This document shows, piece by piece, positions 26,433 through 36,890 of a DNA stretch of 64,000 nucleotides. A program made the translations under genes and the position numbers. Every line of letters begins with the position of its first letter. Position 1 is the stretch's first letter. The notes below the pieces were generated by a model. The model was given only the letters and a program-made list of their open reading frames with translations. It was not told where the DNA came from and searched no databases. This stretch comes from Saprospiraceae bacterium (GTDB lineage Bacteria; Bacteroidota; Bacteroidia; Chitinophagales; Saprospiraceae), in NCBI GenBank assembly GCA_029262995.1, contig JAJCYH010000016.1, positions 107,035 through 171,034 on the forward strand. The letters run 5' to 3'.

Positions 26433-28799
26433 CTACCGTCGCCGCTGACCGGAGTACTGCATTGCTTCTCCTTTCCCAAATCCATAGCTGAAGCCTAAGG
26501 CAGCGAATCTCCCTCTCTGGCTTTTGTGATAAATTCTAAAATCTTCGTTGTCGATGTTATCCTGTCTTATTCTTGAAGCAAACACATCCCGAACACTAAT
26601 ATTGAGTACGCCTTTACCTCCCTTTAGAACCTTTATTTTCACACCCATATCCATATATGTATTAGCGGCTAGCTTGCCTTGAACGGTTCGCTCTCTGGAT
26701 TCATGTTGTCCTGTCAGTTCGACATCTATATCTTTGGTTATTTTGTACTTGCTTGTAAGTTTTCCTGTCCATTTATCTGCTGAAAAATCAAATATTTGAT
26801 CATTAAATACACCATCTCTTTTAAATACATTATAATTCATGTCACCATTAAGTGTGAATTTTTTGATGGGAGCGTATTTAAAATTAAGTTCTAATCCTGT
26901 TGCCTTATTTATGCCTATATTTTCAGGACGATAGGTATTTACATTATCTATAAAAGTAGAAACACGTTCAATTTTGTCTGTTGTATATCTGTGGTAAGCA
27001 TTAATATTTAGAGAAATTTTATCGTAAATAAAAATACTACCCAATTCATAGCTATCGGTGAATTCAGACTGTAGATTGGGGTTGCCTGCTCTTATGTTGA
27101 ATGTATTTCTTATATTAAAAAAGGGATTCAGATCCCATAGTTTGGGTCTGTATATCCTTCTAGAATACCCTACTTGCAAAGAGACAGCTTCTGATAGTTT
27201 GTATGAACTATGGGCAGAAGGGAAGAGATTAATAAACTTTTGATTGTTTTTTTCATTTGTGTTAATAAGCAATGTTGACAGATCTGTATTTTCTGCTCTT
27301 AGTCCAAGTTTAATTCCCCATACCTTTCCTTCATAGGATGCTGTTCCGTAGACACCGAAAACTTTTTGAGCGTATTCAAATTTATTAGTCAACCCTTCAT
27401 CAACCACAAATTTTCCATTTATTTCATCACTAACGGTATAATCATTACTAACATCATTGATCAAATATTGTGCACCTGTTTCTATTGTCCAACTGTCGTT
27501 GAAGGGTTTAGTATAATCTAAGTTGAATGTGTATTTGCCTTCTTTAAATTCTGTCGCCGTGGTCTGATCATTATAATTTCCATTCCCTCTGGTAATGAGG
27601 TTTGAAAACTCAGAGGATTGCTCTTTACCAAAAAAGCTACCTATTGCGCTGAACAATAATTGATGGTCTTTATTATCTTGAAAGTCTCTTTTGTATTTAA
27701 GCTCGTATTGATATTTGGGATTTGTGGCTTCCGTGACTTCAGTTCTTGTCCATTCTGTATCGACATTTCCATCAGAAAGAAAAGTAAAGTTAGTCTCAGA
27801 AGGCTGATCTTCAATTTCTAGAGCGTAGCTTCCTGAAAGGGTTATAATATTGTTTGGATTAATATAGTAGTCGGACCCCAGTATCAAATTGTAGAAAACT
27901 TCATTTCTAAATTCTTCTCCGATAGATCTCAGCTCTGTATTGTTGATTTTATCCAAGTTTATATTTTCATTGTTTCTTGGAAGTTCTCTGTAGCCAACAC
28001 CAAGTTGAGAAAAGAGGTTAAATTTTTCGGTACGGCGATTGAGACTGAGTCCTAAACTCTGGTTATGAGGAGCACCTGCATTAAGCGTAACTGAACCATT
28101 GAGTCCTTTTTTCTCGTTTTTCTTAAGGACTATATTTATGATTCCAGCTGTTCCCTCTGCTTCGTACTTGGCAGATGGATTTGTGATGACTTCAATCAGG
28201 TCAATCATATCTGCTGTTATAGTACTGAGGGCATTACCGCCTTCATCTGCAAGTATTGAAGGCTTGCCATTGATCAATATTTGTACGCCACTTGCTCCTC
28301 TCAAGGATATCTGTCCCTCTATATTGACATTGACCGAAGGCACGTTATTAAGCACTTCAAGAGCACTAGCCCCTGTAGAACTAAGGTCTGCACCAACGTT
28401 AAATATGCGCTTATCCAATTTAAATTCAGTCTTGGATTTTTCAGTTGTTATTTCTATTTCATCTAGTGCTTTGGCATCTTCACCAAGGTATATCTTTCCC
28501 AGATCTGCAGATTTACCATTGAATACAAGATCATCTATTGTTAGAGAGGCTAACCCAATAAAACTTATCTTAAGCGATACATTAGATGTATTGGTAATTA
28601 CCTCAAATTTTCCTCCATCCTTAGTTGTGGTTCCTGTGATCGTTTCTCCAGTGGCATTATCTACAACAACTACTGTAGCATAATCAATGGCTTGATTAGA
28701 GGCACTCTCTACTATTGTACCTGATACCTTGTATGATTCGGATTGTCCGTGCATCATTGTGGTAAGGCAGATCAATGTAAGTAGAAAGACATATTTCAT
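26433..28799 (-). CDS. TonB-receptor-like outer-membrane beta-barrel protein
   Basis: About 788 residues from the ATG at 28799 ([19 protein letters not shown], signal peptide); the open frame extends to 28901 through repeat DNA only. It has an N-terminal CarboxypepD_reg-like domain ([20 protein letters not shown]), a plug-like region with [39 protein letters not shown] sequence, and a large OMP_b-brl_3 barrel. These mark outer-membrane receptors that take up or sense ligands. The ligand is unknown. A second heptamer array sits just upstream of the start. Confidence 0.8.
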   Translation of the reverse strand: MKYVFLLTLICLTTMMHGQSESYKVSGTIVESASNQAIDYATVVVVDNATGETITGTTTKDGGKFEVITNTSNVSLKISFIGLASLTIDDLVFNGKSADLGKIYLGEDAKALDEIEITTEKSKTEFKLDKRIFNVGADLSSTGASALEVLNNVPSVNVNIEGQISLRGASGVQILINGKPSILADEGGNALSTITADMIDLIEVITNPSAKYEAEGTAGIINIVLKKNEKKGLNGSVTLNAGAPHNQSLGLSLNRRTEKFNLFSQLGVGYRELPRNNENINLDKINNTELRSIGEEFRNEVFYNLILGSDYYINPNNIITLSGSYALEIEDQPSETNFTFLSDGNVDTEWTRTEVTEATNPKYQYELKYKRDFQDNKDHQLLFSAIGSFFGKEQSSEFSNLITRGNGNYNDQTTATEFKEGKYTFNLDYTKPFNDSWTIETGAQYLINDVSNDYTVSDEINGKFVVDEGLTNKFEYAQKVFGVYGTASYEGKVWGIKLGLRAENTDLSTLLINTNEKNNQKFINLFPSAHSSYKLSEAVSLQVGYSRRIYRPKLWDLNPFFNIRNTFNIRAGNPNLQSEFTDSYELGSIFIYDKISLNINAYHRYTTDKIERVSTFIDNVNTYRPENIGINKATGLELNFKYAPIKKFTLNGDMNYNVFKRDGVFNDQIFDFSADKWTGKLTSKYKITKDIDVELTGQHESRERTVQGKLAANTYMDMGVKIKVLKGGKGVLNISVRDVFASRIRQDNIDNEDFRIYHKSQRGRFAALGFSYGFGKGEAMQYSGQRRR

Positions 28800-28820
28800 G
28801 ATGTAAAGATAAGTATTGTT

Positions 28821-28860
28821 GTGAGAGGTGAGAGGTGAGAGGTGAGAAGTGAGAGGTGAA
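28821..28860 (+). repeat. Short heptamer array (GTGAGAG)5
   Basis: Five full 7-bp units (one GTGAGAA) plus a partial one, 22 bases before the receptor start codon (28799). As plus-strand sequence it is the reverse complement family of the 19-copy array, so the two arrays are inverted around the receptor gene. Confidence 0.9.
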
Positions 28861-28936
28861 CCTCCTTCGTCAGACCTAAAGGTCTTTACTTCTTCGGTCA
28901 AGAGGGTGATTGGGAATACACAAATGATATAGAAAT

Positions 28937-29506
28937 TTATCTTTTCTTTCCAATTAGTAAAAGAGAATCCGCATCTTCAAATTCCTTATAATCTTCGATA
29001 GAAAGTATCTCAAAATAGTTATTAAAAGATTCGTTGAGACTAGATTCACTATGATAGTTTACGAAAAGCCCTTTGAAAACCTCAGAACCTTTTCCTTTCC
29101 AAAAGGAATGACAAATGATTCCATTGGAATCTAGAAGCTCATGTTGTCTTTTAATTGAAAGTAATAATTCATTGTCCGTTAGATGGTGCAACACTTTGTT
29201 TGAATAAATACCATCAAACTTTTTTTCTGATAATAAGGAGAGGGCATCAAGTTCTAGAAATGTTCCAGTTGGGTTTTCATTGATTAAATGATTCAAAAAC
29301 TCAATAGAGTTATCAGAACCTATAACTTTATATAATTTGTTCAAAATTCTCCAATCAGTTCCAGGTCCAGATCCGATTTCTAATAAACTTGAATGAAGAG
29401 GTAGGAATTGTTTTAATTTCTCAATGAGTTCTTTACCTGAAACGTCTTTTGCCAAATGAATATATTCATTGACAGAATCTTTGGTTTTATAATAGTCCCC
29501 TTCCAT
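28937..29506 (-). CDS. Class I SAM-dependent methyltransferase
   Basis: A 189-residue Rossmann methyltransferase with the SAM-binding motif LEIGSGPGTDWRILNKLYKV near residue 40 and a conserved DGIYSNKVLHHL segment. No target-recognition domain is visible, so it probably methylates a small molecule or lipid. It stands alone. Confidence 0.75.
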   Translation of the reverse strand: MEGDYYKTKDSVNEYIHLAKDVSGKELIEKLKQFLPLHSSLLEIGSGPGTDWRILNKLYKVIGSDNSIEFLNHLINENPTGTFLELDALSLLSEKKFDGIYSNKVLHHLTDNELLLSIKRQHELLDSNGIICHSFWKGKGSEVFKGLFVNYHSESSLNESFNNYFEILSIEDYKEFEDADSLLLIGKKR

Positions 29507-29582
29507 TTTAATACTATATCTTAATTTTTACTAGATTGAGTTTCAATAAATAAAATTTGCAATGTTAATTATTGTAAGCAAG

Positions 29583-29849
29583 TTACTGAATTTTGTACCA
29601 AAGCAATATTGAGGGAATGTAGTTATATTTATTACGAACATTTTTATTTAAGACAAACATCAGAACACCTCCCACGAGAAGTAGTACACCAAAAATAGGT
29701 GGCCATTGGACATTATGATTCTTTTCTTGGTTTATCGTGATTGGACCTATGTCAACCACCTTCTCAGTAGTTACATAATTGAAACCCGAATAGGCTACCA
29801 TAACTATTCCAATAATTATAATGGCTGTTGCTATTGTTTTTGTTTGCAT
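29583..29849 (-). CDS. Small two-helix membrane protein, DUF3185-like
   Basis: About 88 residues from the ATG at 29849. Two membrane helices (about 6-22 and 50-68) flank a polar loop containing VVDIGPITINQEKNH. Resembles the protein at 35102-35341 in layout and in the VDI-x-E/T segment. Such proteins are often stress-induced in Bacteroidota. The longer frame to 29882 is less likely. Confidence 0.6.
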   Translation of the reverse strand: MQTKTIATAIIIIGIVMVAYSGFNYVTTEKVVDIGPITINQEKNHNVQWPPIFGVLLLVGGVLMFVLNKNVRNKYNYIPSILLWYKIQ

Positions 29850-29951
29850 GTTTATATTTTTAAAATGTAAACCCTTAGGCAAATAACTGAGTTATTCCAA
29901 TCAACCAATCAATCTCATTTTGATTTCTGTTCTCTGGTTTAACCGTATTGC

Positions 29952-30275
29952 TTATAACAGAATAATTAACAGTAGTATAATTATTATTGCCGATCCGACT
30001 GAAAGATACACTCCTCCATGGCCTGCTTCTTTAAGTTGTTTTTTTGTTTGACGTAATTCTTTTCGTAATTCTTTCTTTTCGGTTTTACTCAATGTTGACT
30101 TATCTATTGCTTTGATTTCGTATATCCTTGCAAGTAGAGTATTGGGGTCAACAGGATCATCCGTTTTAGTTGCAACAATTGTAACAGGATTACTTTCCAC
30201 AACAGCTTTCAATGGTGTTGGGATAATTGATAACAACATCAATGTTGTCATTACACAAAGGATTGATTTTTTCAT
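29952..30275 (-). CDS. Small exported coiled-coil protein with C-terminal helix
   Basis: A 107-residue protein with a signal peptide (MKKSILCVMTTLMLLSIIPT), a lysine/glutamate-rich helical segment (LSKTEKKELRKELRQTKKQL) and a C-terminal hydrophobic anchor (VGSAIIIILLLIILL). Part of the stress-like gene cluster. Function unknown. Confidence 0.55.
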   Translation of the reverse strand: MKKSILCVMTTLMLLSIIPTPLKAVVESNPVTIVATKTDDPVDPNTLLARIYEIKAIDKSTLSKTEKKELRKELRQTKKQLKEAGHGGVYLSVGSAIIIILLLIILL

Positions 30276-30653
30276 TGTAATATATTTTAATAATTAATTT
30301 AGAATTTCTGTTTTTATTAAGAAATATTTATCAAGTAAGCCTAAAGGTCCCAATAACTTTAATGATCAAATAACAATAGCCATGTATAGGATAGTATTGA
30401 TCACTTTCAATCCACTCGGATGTAGCTGCCTACATGTCAGAGAAAGTTATTCACATCAACCAGTCTAATAGGTTCTACAATTATTAGAGACATATTAAAG
30501 AGTTGGATATTAAAATTTTAACCAAAATCCCAATCACTCCACTAACCATATTATTATGCAATAATCGAATAAACAGTTATAAGGTTCGTCTGATTCATTC
30601 TTGCTGATCATAACACAACAAAAGCTTCCCGTCAGACCTTAAAATGATGGTTT
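30276..30653. other. Intergenic region, no gene
   Basis: AT-rich. It contains a perfect small hairpin ATGTAG-CTGC-CTACAT (30420-30435). Otherwise nothing recognised. Confidence 0.4.
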
Positions 30654-30809
30654 TTATAAAACCTTTTTCCCTTGGATAACTCTTAGCAATACAACGACAA
30701 TTGCAATAACAAGCAGTATGTGTATGATGCCTCCAGTATTATAAGAAAAGAATCCTATGGCCCAACTGATTAGCAGAATTACTACTACGAGGTAAAGTAA
30801 ATTTCCCAT
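30654..30809 (-). CDS. lmo0937-like small membrane protein
   Basis: A 51-residue peptide read directly from the minus strand, beginning MGNLLYLVVVILLIS and containing [20 protein letters not shown]. It fits the lmo0937/DUF5670 family of two-helix envelope peptides often linked to stress genes. Starts 6 bases downstream of the lipoprotein stop, so it is in the same unit. Confidence 0.7.
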   Translation of the reverse strand: MGNLLYLVVVILLISWAIGFFSYNTGGIIHILLVIAIVVVLLRVIQGKKVL

Positions 30810-30814
30810 TTTAG

Positions 30815-31261
30815 TTATTTTTTATTGTTAACGGTAAGATCTTTGAATGCTTTTCCAAGTTCTTCCATATCATGATTGAACTCTCTTTTGAATGATTGCC
30901 ATTTATCATTATTGTCCTCTTGGTATTCGTAATTGTTCATTCTTTTTTTCATATCAGAATTTTTTTGTTCTAATGATTCGATTAACTTTTTGTATGATGC
31001 TTTTACATCATTTTTTGCACTTACCATTTGCGTTTTAAAATTGGCAATAGCCTTTTCGTTAGCCGTAATTTTTTCGTTTGATTCTTTTTTAAAATTGGCA
31101 ATTTCTAGTTTGTAATCTTCCTGGGCTTGTTTTAAATTTACTTTAGCCTGAGTTACATTATCGCTTGCTGTTGCTACTTTTTGAGCAGGTGAATCGCAAG
31201 CTGAAAATGTTGATGCTGCAATAAAAATAATTATTGCAAGGAGTGAATTTGTTTTTATCAT
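30815..31261 (-). CDS. sll1863-like stress lipoprotein
   Basis: About 148 residues from the ATG at 31261. The signal peptide ends in a lipobox-like FSAC, and the mature part is one long lysine/glutamate coiled coil (QAQEDYKLEIANFKKESNEK...KKLIESLEQKNSDMKKRM). This fits the sll1863-type stress-response lipoprotein family. It is followed by the lmo0937-like peptide and preceded by CsbD. Confidence 0.65.
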   Translation of the reverse strand: MIKTNSLLAIIIFIAASTFSACDSPAQKVATASDNVTQAKVNLKQAQEDYKLEIANFKKESNEKITANEKAIANFKTQMVSAKNDVKASYKKLIESLEQKNSDMKKRMNNYEYQEDNNDKWQSFKREFNHDMEELGKAFKDLTVNNKK

Positions 31262-31300
31262 TATATGAGTCATTGTTTATTTGTTTTCGTTTGAATTATA

Positions 31301-31486
31301 TTAAAGTGCAGCAATTAATGCATGCATCTCTTCTTTTGATTTACCAAGTTTGATTTGAAGTTTTCCTATCATCTCATCTTTCTTGCCTTCAACAAACATT
31401 AAATCATCGTCTGTTAAGTTTGCAAACTGTTGTTTGAGTTTACCCTTTTTCTCGTTCCAGCTGCCCTTAAAGTTTATAGTATACAT
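31301..31486 (-). CDS. CsbD family protein
   Basis: A 61-residue protein with the CsbD signature: GSWNEKKGKLKQQFANLTDDDL and a C-terminal LGKSKEEMHALIAAL helix. CsbD-like proteins are general stress-induced; their biochemical role is unsettled. It heads the same-strand cluster with the lipoprotein and the lmo0937-like peptide. Confidence 0.8.
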   Translation of the reverse strand: MYTINFKGSWNEKKGKLKQQFANLTDDDLMFVEGKKDEMIGKLQIKLGKSKEEMHALIAAL

Positions 31487-32152
31487 TTTACAGTTTATTT
31501 TGAAGAAGAAGTATTAGTAAGTAAAGATGGTTTCATTAATTGGTAATGTGTTACATAATTTTTAGATAAGCTTATATAATTCACACATTTTGGATTACGG
31601 TAAGGATTTATTATGAGGTCCTTTTTTTGCATGACTATATTAAAACTTGAGGGTGTAGTCTCTTCTAGGCGCTTATTTTTATTCAATTTATATCAAAATA
31701 GAATTGATAAGGCAATGTGTGGAGAAGCAGTTTTTAGGTTTTTTCGATCGAGTACTCTTTGAATCAGTTGTAACTGTTTTGCTATTGTCATTAATTTGAT
31801 TCAATCTGAGTAAACCAGGTTATTATCAACCCAAATAGATGATACACTCAGCCTTGTGTCAGAATTCAATTCGATAGCGATAAACAAAACTCAATGTATT
31901 TTTCAAAGCCGATTAAAGGAGTTGTGGATCATTGGCCTCGTGTTTCTGAAAGACGACGATTAAATTTAAAATTATACATAATCAAATTTTGTATACGCTA
32001 AAACTTGGTTGATTTGTAAAGAGAAAACATGTGAATTATGTAAATATTCTCCGAAACTGTGTAACATTTCTGCTGGTGTAATAGGTTACTTTTGTATTCA
32101 TCTTGTTTCTCCGAAACCAATTAATTTCGGATTATCATTCAAAATCATTAAA
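31487..32152. other. Intergenic region, probable regulatory DNA
   Basis: Between the CsbD gene (minus) and the porin-like gene (plus). A plus-strand TACTTTTG element (32087-32094) is a fair TAnnTTTG promoter for the barrel gene. CTCCGAAAC occurs twice (near 32049 and 32109). No gene supported. Confidence 0.4.
32087..32094 (+). promoter_or_regulatory. Candidate -7 promoter element (TACTTTTG)
   Basis: Matches TAnnTTTG, 59 bases before the ATG at 32153. No ideal TTTG -33 box is found, so moderate. Confidence 0.35.
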
Positions 32153-32737
32153 ATGAAATATTTATTTTTTACAGCAATTGCTTTTTTAATCTTTACAGGA
32201 ACTATTCAGGCACAAAATGTTAACATTGGTATTAAGGGAGGATTAAATTCCTACACCTTACTAGGTGATCACAGTATAGATTTCAACCCGAAATTAGGTT
32301 TTAATTTAGGTTTATTGGGTCATATACATATTAACTCAAATTTAGCTTTTCAACCTGAACTTTTATATTCTGGACAAGGAACTACCTACAAAATAAGTGG
32401 CCTTGATAATTCAATCAAACTTAACTATGTAAATATTCCGTTGATCCTTCAATATATGTTTGATAACGGATTCAGAATACAAGCTGGACCACAGTTAGGG
32501 ATTCTAGCAAGTGCTAACTTAGTTAGAGGAGATAGCAGTTCAGATTTAAAGGATAATTATAAAAGCACTGATATTGGATTAACTGTAGGTGTTAGTTATG
32601 TGAAACCTTCGACCGGTTTTGGAATTGATTTTCGTTATAATCGAGGACTTACCAATATTAATTCAAATGGCACAATTAATTCCTATAACGGAGGAGTACA
32701 ATTGGGTTTATTTTATTTGTTTCAACACAGGTCATAG
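32153..32737 (+). CDS. Porin-family outer-membrane beta-barrel protein
   Basis: About 194 residues from the ATG at 32153 (MKYLFFTAIAFLIFTGTIQAQ, signal peptide); the longer frame to 32009 lacks a plausible start context. The mature part is a small eight-stranded-type barrel with QNVNIGIKGGLN at the N-terminus, FRIQAGPQLGILA, and a terminal GVQLGLFYLF strand. Typical of OMP_b-brl/PorT-like small barrels. Role unknown. Confidence 0.75.
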   Translation: MKYLFFTAIAFLIFTGTIQAQNVNIGIKGGLNSYTLLGDHSIDFNPKLGFNLGLLGHIHINSNLAFQPELLYSGQGTTYKISGLDNSIKLNYVNIPLILQYMFDNGFRIQAGPQLGILASANLVRGDSSSDLKDNYKSTDIGLTVGVSYVKPSTGFGIDFRYNRGLTNINSNGTINSYNGGVQLGLFYLFQHRS

Positions 32738-33362
32738 AAGAGGTTGGAATTATTAAATTAGGCAGAAACAATATTGAAATCATAGAAAGAACTATAACTT
32801 CTTACAAAAAGAAAACGATTATTGATTAGAATGAAATATTCTCTTCTACGATTTTAAAATTATCTGTTTATATAATTACTTTTAGGTTGAGTGAGTTTTT
32901 GTTTAGGTGATTTCCTTACTATCAGTCGAAGTTTTTCCCGCCAGTCTAAATTTAGAAAGGGGGGGGACTGGCATCCTCTGGAGTTATCTTATTTTTTTAA
33001 TCTACTTCTAGATCGGACATCTAGAAACAGAGAATTCTTTCGAAGCTTGGTGGATAATAGATTTTTGTCCAAATTCAATACGCTCGATATTGGCATCATT
33101 AAATCCTTAAAACTATCATTCATCTGTAATCTTGCTAATTGTATTTTTACTATCATGTCACTGGATTTAGAAATAATCAGTGTTAAGCTAATTAATTTAA
33201 TAGCATAATAACTGGCTACAACACATGTTTATTTGTTCCAATGACAACAGTGAAATGAGGATTTCTTTTTCAAATGAAGTCTATTGTAAATTGAAAGAGT
33301 ATTGCTCTTAAATTGGCAATAATAAGATACTATCAGCTTAATGTCTCCTTAGAAATAATATC
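32738..33362. other. Intergenic region with an uncertain reading frame and a shared 17-mer
   Basis: An open plus-strand frame at 32891-33208 (105 codons, starting MSFCLGDF) has no recognised family. The minus strand also has an open stretch, so coding is unproven. Its stop at 33206-33208 sits inside ATAATAACTGGCTACAA (33205-33221), the same 17-mer that follows the HNH gene at 16314. A G-run occurs at 32960. Confidence 0.3.
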
Positions 33363-33845
33363 TTAAAACCTATATCTAATTCCTAAAGCGATATCCAAAC
33401 CCAAGTCATCGCGATAATTATCATTGAAAGATAATTCGGGTCTGAAATCTAGCGAAAGCTGTAAAGGAATATGAAAGTTATATTCTATTCCTATATCTCC
33501 TGCTACTAAAGCAAAAGAACCACTGTTATCATTATTATTAGAGCGATTATTAAAAGAGCCAATCCCTCCACCAATACCAACATACCAATTAAAATGGTTT
33601 TCTATTAGCATAACCCATTGGTAAATTCCTATCAACTTATAGGCGTCTAAATTGTTTGAATTTCTCCAGCCCAAATCTAATTCTAAGCGGTTGTTTGCGC
33701 TTAAATGATATTGATATGAAATTTCTCCACCAAAGCTATCGTTATCTCCCAACCTAAGACCTAAAGCATGTTTTGAAATATCTTGTGCATTCATAGTAAA
33801 TCCTACTAATATCAATATAATGCTTGTAATTATTGTTTTTTTCAT
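33363..33845 (-). CDS. Small secreted beta-barrel protein
   Basis: A 160-residue protein with a signal peptide (MKKTIITSIILILVGFTMNAQ), SFGGEISYQYHLSANNRLEL strands and a C-terminal LDIALGIRYRF strand. Probably an outer-membrane barrel. It neighbours the other small barrel and the AraC regulator. Confidence 0.65.
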   Translation of the reverse strand: MKKTIITSIILILVGFTMNAQDISKHALGLRLGDNDSFGGEISYQYHLSANNRLELDLGWRNSNNLDAYKLIGIYQWVMLIENHFNWYVGIGGGIGSFNNRSNNNDNSGSFALVAGDIGIEYNFHIPLQLSLDFRPELSFNDNYRDDLGLDIALGIRYRF

Positions 33846-34196
33846 GTTTTTGTTTTTAAAATTTTACTGATTTATATTATGTATTGCATTTTTATTTTCT
33901 TTGGGATTTACACCAAATCTGTTGAAAGTGTATTTAGCTTCTATCTTTAATTGTAATCTGGCAATTTATCTTTTATCAGAACTGGTTTCACCTTAATATT
34001 GTTTAATATTTTCTGATCAGAGTTTGCTAAAGCTATATCTAAAATGACTAAGGAGCCTACCTTTAATTGACAAAAGAAATTATTCGTTTTGCTCTATCAC
34101 AACTTTGCTAGATGAATGGAGTAATAAAAGATTTTTTCAAAGATGATTGTAAAAATAATTATTTAGTTACATATAATTGCAGAAGACTTACATATA
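33846..34196. other. Intergenic region, no gene
   Basis: About 350 AT-rich bases without a supported gene or clear hairpin. Confidence 0.4.
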
Positions 34197-34757
34197 TCAC
34201 AGGTTTTCTAAATTAGACTTTCTGTTTTGACCAATTTTTTTGTAAAATGAAGGGGAGTGTCCAGTCTCTTTTCTGAATTGATTGGACAAATGGGCGACAC
34301 TGCTGTAATGTAGTCTATGGGCTATTTCTGTGAGATTTAATTCACCATAGAGTATAAGTTCTTTAGCTTTTTCTATTTTATGTTTAATAATAAAATGTTG
34401 TATTGTGATACCTTTGACTTCTGAAAACAGATTGGACAAATAAGTATAGTTATAACCCAATTTTTCACTAATAAATTCAGAATAATTTACTCTTGGAACT
34501 TCATCAGAATAGTGTATCATTTCAATAATGACGTTTTTCAACTTTTCTATAAGAATGCTTTTTTTGTCATCCAATAACTCTAAGCCAGAGACGGCTAGAT
34601 TTGATTTGAGTTTTTGCTTAAGATCATTGGTAATATTTTCCTTTAATTCAATTAAACCGAGCTCAATGTTTGTATATTTTAACCCTAATTTTTCGAGTTC
34701 GGACATTACCATCAATTTGCATCGCAAACTTACCATGTATTTGATATACAACTTCAT
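34197..34757 (-). CDS. AraC-family transcriptional regulator
   Basis: A 186-residue regulator with a C-terminal double HTH of the AraC type (about 85-180), marked by NYTYLSNLFSEVKGITIQ and LTEIAHRLHYSSVAHLSNQF, ending GHSPSFYKKIG. The N-terminal part has no clear ligand domain. It lies in the middle of the stress-like cluster and may regulate it, but that is inference. Confidence 0.75.
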   Translation of the reverse strand: MKLYIKYMVSLRCKLMVMSELEKLGLKYTNIELGLIELKENITNDLKQKLKSNLAVSGLELLDDKKSILIEKLKNVIIEMIHYSDEVPRVNYSEFISEKLGYNYTYLSNLFSEVKGITIQHFIIKHKIEKAKELILYGELNLTEIAHRLHYSSVAHLSNQFRKETGHSPSFYKKIGQNRKSNLENL

Positions 34758-35101
34758 TCAAAGTGAATTGGTAGTAGATTTAAAAGAACTAATCCGGATC
34801 CATATTAAATCCTATTACGCTAATTTAGCAAATAATTGATTTATAGATTGTTTTTATAATAGAATTGTAAGCTCTTGGTATATTGATATTAGATACTTGA
34901 ATAAATTTGTTAAATACCGGTTTCCCTTTAAATTGGGACAGTAAAATCGAGGAACTTGGATGTCAAGTTTTATTGTATTGCTGATAGATAAAGTTGAGAT
35001 TCATTTTTTCAAATTTTCCGTAAAGTAATTATTTGAAAAAAAATTTGAATGTTAGTGTGGCTAATAGATGGATATTAAAATTATTCCATTTTGGTATAGA
35101 A
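34758..35101. other. Intergenic region, no gene
   Basis: About 340 bases upstream of the AraC gene, probably containing its promoter; nothing more is recognised. Confidence 0.35.
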
Positions 35102-35341
35102 TTATCCAAGTTTTCTATTTTGAGTCAAAAAGATCCCACCAATAAAGGACACTAATGCAAGACCTAGGTATATAAAAGAAGTCAATTTTTGTTGATTATC
35201 CTCAGCGGATATTTCCACCCCAACAATATCAACTGATTGCCCACTATTAGAAAAACTTGTTACACCTAAATAGCCCAAATACAAGGATAGGATTATTAGT
35301 AGAATTCCAAGGAATTTATTCATTGAAAAGGCTTTATTCAT
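35102..35341 (-). CDS. Small DUF3185-like membrane protein
   Basis: A 79-residue (or 73, if the second Met at 35323 is used) two-helix protein with a hydrophobic start (NKFLGILLIILSLYLGYLGV), a central SVDIVGVEIS segment and a second helix (FIYLGLALVSFIGGIFL). Similar in layout to the protein at 29583-29849. Consistent with DUF3185. Confidence 0.6.
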   Translation of the reverse strand: MNKAFSMNKFLGILLIILSLYLGYLGVTSFSNSGQSVDIVGVEISAEDNQQKLTSFIYLGLALVSFIGGIFLTQNRKLG

Positions 35342-35393
35342 TATTACTTAAATTTTAAAAGTGATGTACAGCGAATAGATATACTTATATAAA

Positions 35394-36070
<677 letters not shown>

Positions 36071-36721
36071 TTATTTTATTGTTAATCTTAAAAATACAAT
36101 AGCTGCAGAAGAATTTCTATCAAACCACTTCCACTTATTTAGTTGAACATTAAATAAAAACATATCAGATCTTTCAACTTTTCCTTTGAACAGCTCTCCC
36201 CCTCTGTTGTTCCTCAGAATTACTCCAACACTAAATAAATCAGATATCTTTATTCGGTATCCTAATTGGATTGAAAATAAAATATTCTTATTCGAAAAAT
36301 CATACATAGCTGAATGTCCACTATCATCAAAATACATATAATCAATCTCTAATTTTTGATACTCTATTCCATATCTTATCGAAAATACACTCTTTTTTAC
36401 TTGTAAGAAATCATAAATCCCTTCAACGCCTATACCGACTCCACTATGTTTAGATTTTTCATAAACAAAACCAATAATTGTTGTTAATTCTTTATCTATC
36501 CTATTAAACCTTAATAGAAGAGAATGTTTTTTTGATATTTCTGTTCCAAATCCGAATCCGTTCAAATAAACAAATTCCTGTTTCATATATTCCTTTGGAA
36601 AGCCAAAACCATCTTCATCTAGGAGGCCAACAGAATATACTTCACCAAATATATTATTTAATACCTGCCCTGATAAAAAGCAAGATCCTAATAGAAATAA
36701 GCATGAAATATAATACTTCAA
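36071..36721 (-). CDS. Secreted beta-barrel-like hypothetical protein
   Basis: A 216-residue protein with a signal peptide (MKYYISCLFLLGSCFLSG) and alternating strands (GFGTEISKKHSLLLRFNRI, ILFSIQLGYRIKISDLFSVGV). Probably outer-membrane. It starts about 30 bases from the attC-like element at 36751, with CGTTAGCAC on its 5' side as seen from its own strand, an arrangement expected of a cassette gene. Confidence 0.6.
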   Translation of the reverse strand: MKYYISCLFLLGSCFLSGQVLNNIFGEVYSVGLLDEDGFGFPKEYMKQEFVYLNGFGFGTEISKKHSLLLRFNRIDKELTTIIGFVYEKSKHSGVGIGVEGIYDFLQVKKSVFSIRYGIEYQKLEIDYMYFDDSGHSAMYDFSNKNILFSIQLGYRIKISDLFSVGVILRNNRGGELFKGKVERSDMFLFNVQLNKWKWFDRNSSAAIVFLRLTIK

Positions 36722-36750
36722 TATTCAATAATTTCACGTTAAAAATGTGT

Positions 36751-36830
36751 GCTAACGGTAACTCAGATGCGCAGCAAGTCCGTCGGTTGCGCTGTAGCGA
36801 CAAGGACGCAGTGTCGTCCCTTAACTTCAT
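36751..36830. repeat. attC-like element D
   Basis: Starts GCTAACGGTAACTCAG and contains ATGCGCAGCAAGTCC and TTGCGCTG. The spacing and order resemble the reverse complement of element A (14921-14985). Located just upstream of the barrel gene at 36721. Confidence 0.45.
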
Positions 36831-36890
36831 TAATCGTTCTACAAATTAATAATTTTATTTGAACAGTTCAAATTGATAGTAAGCAAAAGT

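Noticed and set aside
26163..26498. Plus-strand frames encoding repeated SHFSLLT units
   Set aside because: They are translations of the 7-bp CTCACTT array in three frames, not genes.
31495..31686. Small minus-strand frame upstream of CsbD
   Set aside because: No signal, family or start context; most likely promoter-region sequence.
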